A stretch of 64,000 bases of DNA from Conexibacter sp. S30A1. Lineage in GTDB: Bacteria; Actinomycetota; Thermoleophilia; Solirubrobacterales; Solirubrobacteraceae. Location of the stretch: assembly GCF_023330665.1 (NCBI RefSeq), contig NZ_CP097127.1, positions 2,604,001-2,668,000 on the forward strand, read 5' to 3'. Of the stretch, positions 59,968 through 64,000 are shown one piece after another; the stretch's first letter is position 1; each line of letters begins with the position of its first letter. Under the pieces are notes generated by a model. The model searched no databases and was not told where the DNA came from. It worked only from the letters and a program-made list of their open reading frames with translations. The position numbers and the translations under genes were made by a program.

Positions 59968-61457
59968 CGGGGTGCCTCTGCTGCTCGCGCTGGAGCTTCC
60001 CGCCGGGCAACGCCGCCGGCGACGGCCGCGTGTGCTACCGCGTGCGCTACCGCTTGTGCGACCTCGCGGTTGAACACACTCGGAATGATGTACTCGGCGC
60101 CAAGCTCGGCCGGCGAGATCGCGTCGGCGATCGCTCTGGCGGCTGCGAGCTTCATCTCTTCGGTGATGGTGTGTGCACGCACATCGAGTGCGCCGCGAAA
60201 CACGCCGGGGAACGCGAGCACGTTGTTGATCTGATTCGGATAGTCCGAGCGGCCGGTCGCGATGATCGCTGCATCGCCACGGATCGCCTCGGGTTGGATT
60301 TCTGGCGTCGGATTCGCCATTGCGAAGATGATCGGCCGGTCGGCCATGGTCCGTATGGCATCTGCGCTGACCGCTCCAGGACCTGATAGACCGACCAGCA
60401 CGTCCGCGCCTGCAAGAGCTTGGTCGGCGGTGCCAATGATCCCGTTGGGATTGGTCCGGGCCGCGAGCGCCGCGCGTTCGCGGTCCAGCCTTTGACGCGT
60501 CGGGTGCAGGGTGCCTTCGCGGTCGCAGACGATCACGTTCGTGACCCCATTGGCCTGGATGATGTCGGCGCACGCGAGTCCGGCCGCGCCCGCGCCGACA
60601 ACGACGACCTTGACCTCCTCTGGGCGCTTGCCGACCACACGCAGGGCGTTCACCAGTGCCGCGAGCACAACTATCGCCGTGCCGTGTTGGTCGTCGTGGA
60701 AGACGGGGATGTCGAGCTCCTCGCGAAGCCGGCGCTCGATCTCAAAGCACCGCGGCGCAGAGATGTCCTCAAGGTTGATTCCCCCGAACGTGGGTGCGAT
60801 GGCCTTGACGACCGAGATGATCTGCTCGACATCGGTGGTCCCGAGGCAGAGTGGGAACGCATCAACGTCAGCGAACTCCTTAAAGAGCATCGCTTTACCC
60901 TCCATCACGGGCATCGCTGCCTCCGGCCCGATGTCGCCGAGGCCCAACACCGCGGTCCCATCGGACACAACCGCGACTGTGCGGCCCTTGATGGTGAGGT
61001 TCCAAGCGGCACTTGGGTCTCTGTGGATCGCGTTGCAAACCCGTGCGACCCCGGGGGTGTACACCATCGAGAGGTCGTCACGGGTCGCGACCGGCACGCG
61101 CAGGCTCATCTCGATCTTGCCGCCCTTGTGCAGCAGGAAGGTACGGTCGGAAACACTTGCGACGGTGACCCCGTCCACACCGTGTACGGCTCCGATCACC
61201 CGCTCGCCGTGCTCCGCGTCGACGCAGGCTATCGTGACGTCGCGTACGACACGGTCCGCTTCGACTCGAACGAGATCGACCGCACCGAGGATCGCGCCCT
61301 CATCTCCGATCGTGGTCGCCAGTCGTCCGAACACGCCCGGTTGCTGGAGCAGATGCACGCGCATCGTAAAGCTGTAGGACGCCGACGGGGTCAGGTCCCG
61401 CGCCGCGAACAAACCCGAAAGGATGGGCGCGTCAACTGGCGAGCTCTGGACGCTCAT
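59964..61457 (-). CDS. NAD-type malic enzyme with N-terminal ACT domain
   Basis: 497 residues. Oxidatively decarboxylates malate to pyruvate. The first about 95 residues form an ACT-like regulatory domain (FTMRVHLLQQPGVFGRLATTIGDEG). The catalytic part shows DLSMVYTPGVARVCNAI (Tyr), AVVSDGTAVLGLGDIGPEAAMPVMEGKAMLFKEFADVDAF (Lys), INLEDISAPRCFEIER, FHDDQHGTAIVVLAAL (metal ligands) and the NAD fold VVVGAGAAGLACADII. It leads the minus-strand operon. Together with malate synthase it turns glyoxylate and acetyl-CoA into pyruvate. Confidence 0.93.
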   Translation of the reverse strand: MSVQSSPVDAPILSGLFAARDLTPSASYSFTMRVHLLQQPGVFGRLATTIGDEGAILGAVDLVRVEADRVVRDVTIACVDAEHGERVIGAVHGVDGVTVASVSDRTFLLHKGGKIEMSLRVPVATRDDLSMVYTPGVARVCNAIHRDPSAAWNLTIKGRTVAVVSDGTAVLGLGDIGPEAAMPVMEGKAMLFKEFADVDAFPLCLGTTDVEQIISVVKAIAPTFGGINLEDISAPRCFEIERRLREELDIPVFHDDQHGTAIVVLAALVNALRVVGKRPEEVKVVVVGAGAAGLACADIIQANGVTNVIVCDREGTLHPTRQRLDRERAALAARTNPNGIIGTADQALAGADVLVGLSGPGAVSADAIRTMADRPIIFAMANPTPEIQPEAIRGDAAIIATGRSDYPNQINNVLAFPGVFRGALDVRAHTITEEMKLAAARAIADAISPAELGAEYIIPSVFNREVAQAVAHAVAHAAVAGGVARREAPARAAEAPR

Positions 61458-61690
61458 CTGAGAATCGACTCTTTATACATCGCGGTCAGCTTTCCATTAT
61501 GCAGAATGATGTCGGTCCTGCTGCTACCCGGGCTCCAGCGCAAATCTATATCGCTTCCTCCAAATGTCAAGTCCCATCTGGTGATGGCAACCTCGGAATG
61601 CATCCGGTTGACACGGCGGCGGAGTTTGGTACATTCCATGATGCGCTACCGACTATTCCGTATCGTAAAATCTGCAGTGAGGGAGCGGTG
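61458..61690. promoter_or_regulatory. Divergent promoter region between malic enzyme and hydroxypyruvate isomerase genes
   Basis: A TTGACA (61608-61613) and TACATT (61630-61635) with 16 bases between could serve the plus-strand genes. The words GGAATG (61595-61600) and CATTCC (61632-61637) form a spaced inverted repeat that spans this promoter and could be an operator. The region is less GC-rich than its neighbours, as expected for promoters. There is no gene in it. Confidence 0.5.
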
Positions 61691-62533
61691 ATGCACGATC
61701 ACGAGTTGAATTACTTAGCCAACTGCTCGATGTTGTTCACCGAGTACCCGGTGCTTGAACGGCCGAACGCGGCTCGGGCCGCCGGATTTGAAGCGGTTGA
61801 GTTCTGGTGGCCGTGGCCGGATCAGCCCGTCCCCGGCGATGCTCTGGTTGACGCATTTGTCCGAGCGATCCGTGACGCAGGCGTCCGGCTAGTCGGCTTG
61901 AACTTCTTCGCCGGCGACCTAGCGGGCCCAGACTGCGGGGTTCTGTCGATCCCTGAGCGCTCGCCTGAGTTCCGCGCCAATCTCGATATCGCCGTTGGGA
62001 TCGGCGCGCAATTGGAGGTATCAGCATTCAACGCGCTGTATGGCAACCGTGTCGACGGCGTGTCCGCCGCGCGCCAGGATGAGCTGGCGCGGGAGAACCT
62101 CGGGCTCGCAGCTGATGCGGCGGCACGCATCGGCGCCACGGTGCTGGTCGAGCCTGTAAGCGGGCCGAAACCGTATCCGCTACGCACTGCCGACCAGGCG
62201 GTGGCGGTAGTCGAGGCGGTGCGGGGCACCGGCCACCCGAACGTGTGGTTCTTGTGTGATCTGTTCCACCTCGCCAACAACGGTGATGATGTCGGCCGAG
62301 CCGTCGCCACCTACGTCGGGGTCACCGGCCATGTGCAGATCGCTGACTGGCCCGGTCGAAATGAACCCGGCACGGGCGACCTGGACCTCGGGCGGTACCT
62401 AGGCGCCTTGGTCGACGGTGGGTATCGGGGGTGGGTCGGCCTAGAGTACAAACCGACCACCACCACGGAGGCAAGCCTAGGCTGGCTTCCACGAGAGCGC
62501 CGGGCTACTCGACCGGCAGGAGCGCCCGCATGA
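61691..62533 (+). CDS. hyi: Hydroxypyruvate isomerase family protein
   Basis: 280 residues from the ATG at 61691. Interconverts hydroxypyruvate and tartronate semialdehyde. It is a TIM-barrel of the xylose isomerase-like family. Motifs are NYLANCSMLFTEYPVLERPNAARAAGFEAVEFWWPW (typical Hyi N-terminus), GLNFFAGDLAGPDCGVLSIPER, VLVEPVSGPKPYPLRT with the catalytic Glu, VWFLCDLFHLANNGDDV and VGLEYKPTTTTEASLGWL with the second Glu. The stop overlaps the reductase start (ATGA). Confidence 0.93.
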   Translation: MHDHELNYLANCSMLFTEYPVLERPNAARAAGFEAVEFWWPWPDQPVPGDALVDAFVRAIRDAGVRLVGLNFFAGDLAGPDCGVLSIPERSPEFRANLDIAVGIGAQLEVSAFNALYGNRVDGVSAARQDELARENLGLAADAAARIGATVLVEPVSGPKPYPLRTADQAVAVVEAVRGTGHPNVWFLCDLFHLANNGDDVGRAVATYVGVTGHVQIADWPGRNEPGTGDLDLGRYLGALVDGGYRGWVGLEYKPTTTTEASLGWLPRERRATRPAGAPA

Positions 62534-63414
62534 GCAAAGTAGCATTCATCGGCCTGGGGATCATGGGCAGCCCGATGGCCGTTAATTTGCAGGTTGCAGG
62601 CCATCAGGTGAGCGGTTACAACAAGCGCCGTGACACTACAGGGCCGTTGGTAGAGGCCGGTGGACGCAGGACCTCCTCAATCGCCGAGGCAGTCAGTGGC
62701 GCCGAGGTGGTGGCGGTGATGGTGCCCGATTCGCCTGACGTGCAGGAGGTCCTAGCCGGACCCGGCGGCGTGTTCGACAATGCGGCACCCGGCACCCTAG
62801 TGATTGACTTCTCGAGCATTCGTCCGGATGTCACGACCGCGCTAGCTGCCACCGCGAGGGAACGCGGCCTCAGGCTGCTCGATGCTCCGGTATCAGGCGG
62901 TGAGGTGGGAGCCAGGAACGCTGCACTATCGATCATGGTGGGCGGCGCGGCCGAGGACTTCGCAGCGGCCAAGCCCATATTTGATGCGGTCGGCAAGACA
63001 GTCGTGCATGTCGGGCCGAGCGGGGCAGGCCAGACGGTCAAGGCCGCGAACCAGCTGATCGTTGGCGCCAACATTCAGGTGCTTGCGGAGGCGCTCGTGT
63101 TTCTTGAAGCTTACGGGGTTGACACCCAGGCGGCGATGGATGTGCTCGGCGGTGGCTTGGCCGGCTCGGCTGTGTTGAACCAGAAGCGCGAGAACATGCT
63201 GACCCGTTCGTTCGTCCCGGGCTTCAGGATCGACCTCCACCACAAGGATATGGGGATCGTCACCACAGCCGCGAGGGAGGCTGGCGTCGTGCTCCCAGTC
63301 GGAGCAACGGTTGCCCAATTGATGGTCTCGGCCCGTGCGTGTGGTGATGGCCACCTGGATCACTCGGGGCTGCTCCGCGGTGTCGAGAGACTTGCCGGGC
63401 GGGACGAGCGGTGA
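62530..63414 (+). CDS. glxR: 2-hydroxy-3-oxopropionate (tartronate semialdehyde) reductase
   Basis: 294 residues of the 3-hydroxyisobutyrate dehydrogenase family. It reduces tartronate semialdehyde to glycerate. The nucleotide-binding start is KVAFIGLGIMGSPMAVNL. Further motifs are LLDAPVSGGEVGARNAALSIMVGG, the catalytic lysine region GAGQTVKAANQLIVGANIQ, and FRIDLHHKDMGIVTTAAREAGVVLPV. Its place between hyi and gcl supports the substrate. GlxR is used in this context by analogy. Confidence 0.92.
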   Translation: MSKVAFIGLGIMGSPMAVNLQVAGHQVSGYNKRRDTTGPLVEAGGRRTSSIAEAVSGAEVVAVMVPDSPDVQEVLAGPGGVFDNAAPGTLVIDFSSIRPDVTTALAATARERGLRLLDAPVSGGEVGARNAALSIMVGGAAEDFAAAKPIFDAVGKTVVHVGPSGAGQTVKAANQLIVGANIQVLAEALVFLEAYGVDTQAAMDVLGGGLAGSAVLNQKRENMLTRSFVPGFRIDLHHKDMGIVTTAAREAGVVLPVGATVAQLMVSARACGDGHLDHSGLLRGVERLAGRDER

Positions 63415-63472
63415 CTGATGCAGATCACGGCACGCTCGGCTTTAGAGACACAAGGCCCACTGGAGGAGTGAC

Positions 63473-64000
63473 ATGTCACGCATGACCGCGGCACGGGCCG
63501 CAGTCCACATCTTGAAGGCGGAAGGCGCGACCCACCTGTTCGGGTTGCCTGGAGCCGCCATCAACCCGTTCTATAAAGCGCTCCAGGACGACGAGACACT
63601 TCGTCACACCCTTGCCCGGCACGTTGAGGGCGCGTCGCACATGGCCGAGGGCTACACCCGTGCGGCGCCCGGGAACATCGGCGTGTGCATCGGCACAAGT
63701 GGCCCAGCCGGAACCGACATGATCACCGGTCTCTATTCGGCAAGCGCCGACTCGGTCCCGATTCTCTGTATCACCGGTCAGGCTCCCGTCGCCAAGCTAC
63801 ACAAGGAAGACTTCCAAGCGGTTGACATTACGGCAATAGCTAGGTCGCTGACCAAAATGGCGGTAACGGTGCTTGAGCCGGCCCAAGTGCCTGGTGCGTT
63901 TCAGCAGGCCTTTCACCTTATGCGTTCCGGTCGGCCGGGCCCAGTTCTGATTGATCTGCCGATTGATGTTCAGCTGGCTGAGATTGAGTTCGACCCAGAC
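63473..64000 (+). CDS. gcl: Glyoxylate carboligase (partial, cut by window end)
   Basis: 176 codons of the N-terminal domain are visible. The ATG at 63473 has GGAGGAGTG just before it. Gcl joins two glyoxylates to tartronate semialdehyde with loss of CO2, using thiamine diphosphate. The sequence [18 protein letters not shown] has valine where other ThDP enzymes have the catalytic glutamate, the known special feature of Gcl. [21 protein letters not shown] and [16 protein letters not shown] are also close to known Gcl. The gene continues beyond the window. Confidence 0.95.
   Translation, partial: MSRMTAARAAVHILKAEGATHLFGLPGAAINPFYKALQDDETLRHTLARHVEGASHMAEGYTRAAPGNIGVCIGTSGPAGTDMITGLYSASADSVPILCITGQAPVAKLHKEDFQAVDITAIARSLTKMAVTVLEPAQVPGAFQQAFHLMRSGRPGPVLIDLPIDVQLAEIEFDPD

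Overview
The window looks like chromosome from a high-GC actinobacterium, most likely of the Thermoleophilia/Solirubrobacterales type. This is inferred from gene order and architecture: hemB - fused ahbA/ahbB - hemL, a menaquinol cytochrome bc complex with a split cytochrome b whose second half carries a cytochrome c domain, menG, a polyprenyl synthase and tatA-tatC. No rRNA or species marker is present, so the assignment is not proven.

Region 1 (1-20138) is ordinary core genome. It holds cell-surface genes (phosphodiesterase-like protein, GtrA, large membrane protein), glmS, a YmdB-type phosphoesterase, an AI-2E-type permease, a TauE-type permease, heme genes, the bc complex, menaquinone/isoprenoid genes, Tat translocase genes and tRNA-Lys(CTT).

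Region 2 (20139-48900) is a dense mobile island. An IS66-type element sits in the loop of the tRNA-Lys terminator. Two copies of a 1572-bp DDE insertion sequence, encoding identical proteins, lie in opposite orientation about 22 kb apart, each with a 6-bp target duplication. A 3' fragment of a tRNA-Val gene may be an old attachment site. The centre is a four-gene transposon family: a zinc-ribbon/HTH protein (DUF6431-like), a DDE integrase, an ExeA/TnsC-like AAA ATPase and a DUF3987-type helicase-like protein. Its ends are 12-bp TG...CA inverted repeats with 5-bp target duplications. Copy A (24373-28939, 4567 bp) is intact and inserted in the first gene of copy B. Copy B (23758-44534) reassembles to 4560 bp once the insertions are removed. 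Its DUF3987 gene is also split, by a RIT element (three tyrosine recombinases, 50-bp perfect inverted repeats). The RIT element is interrupted by an IS21 element, whose istA is split by an IS3-like element and whose other end holds an IS30 transposase gene and a group II intron. The nesting is four levels deep. Transposase remnants and one Usp-like gene follow.

Region 3 (48900-64000) is a catabolic cluster. It has IclR and GntR/FCD regulators, then a plus-strand operon: a maleate-isomerase-like/GAF protein with an 18-codon leader, an FAH-family enzyme, a barbiturase/cyanuric-acid-hydrolase-family enzyme, an NCS2 nucleobase permease and a CynX-type MFS permease. A minus-strand operon follows: malic enzyme, malate synthase and a dihydropyrimidinase-family enzyme. 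A divergent operon carries hydroxypyruvate isomerase, tartronate semialdehyde reductase and glyoxylate carboligase (cut by the window end). Together these suggest uptake and ring opening of a cyclic ureide or pyrimidine/purine compound, with the C2 product entering metabolism via glyoxylate. The actual substrate cannot be read from the sequence.
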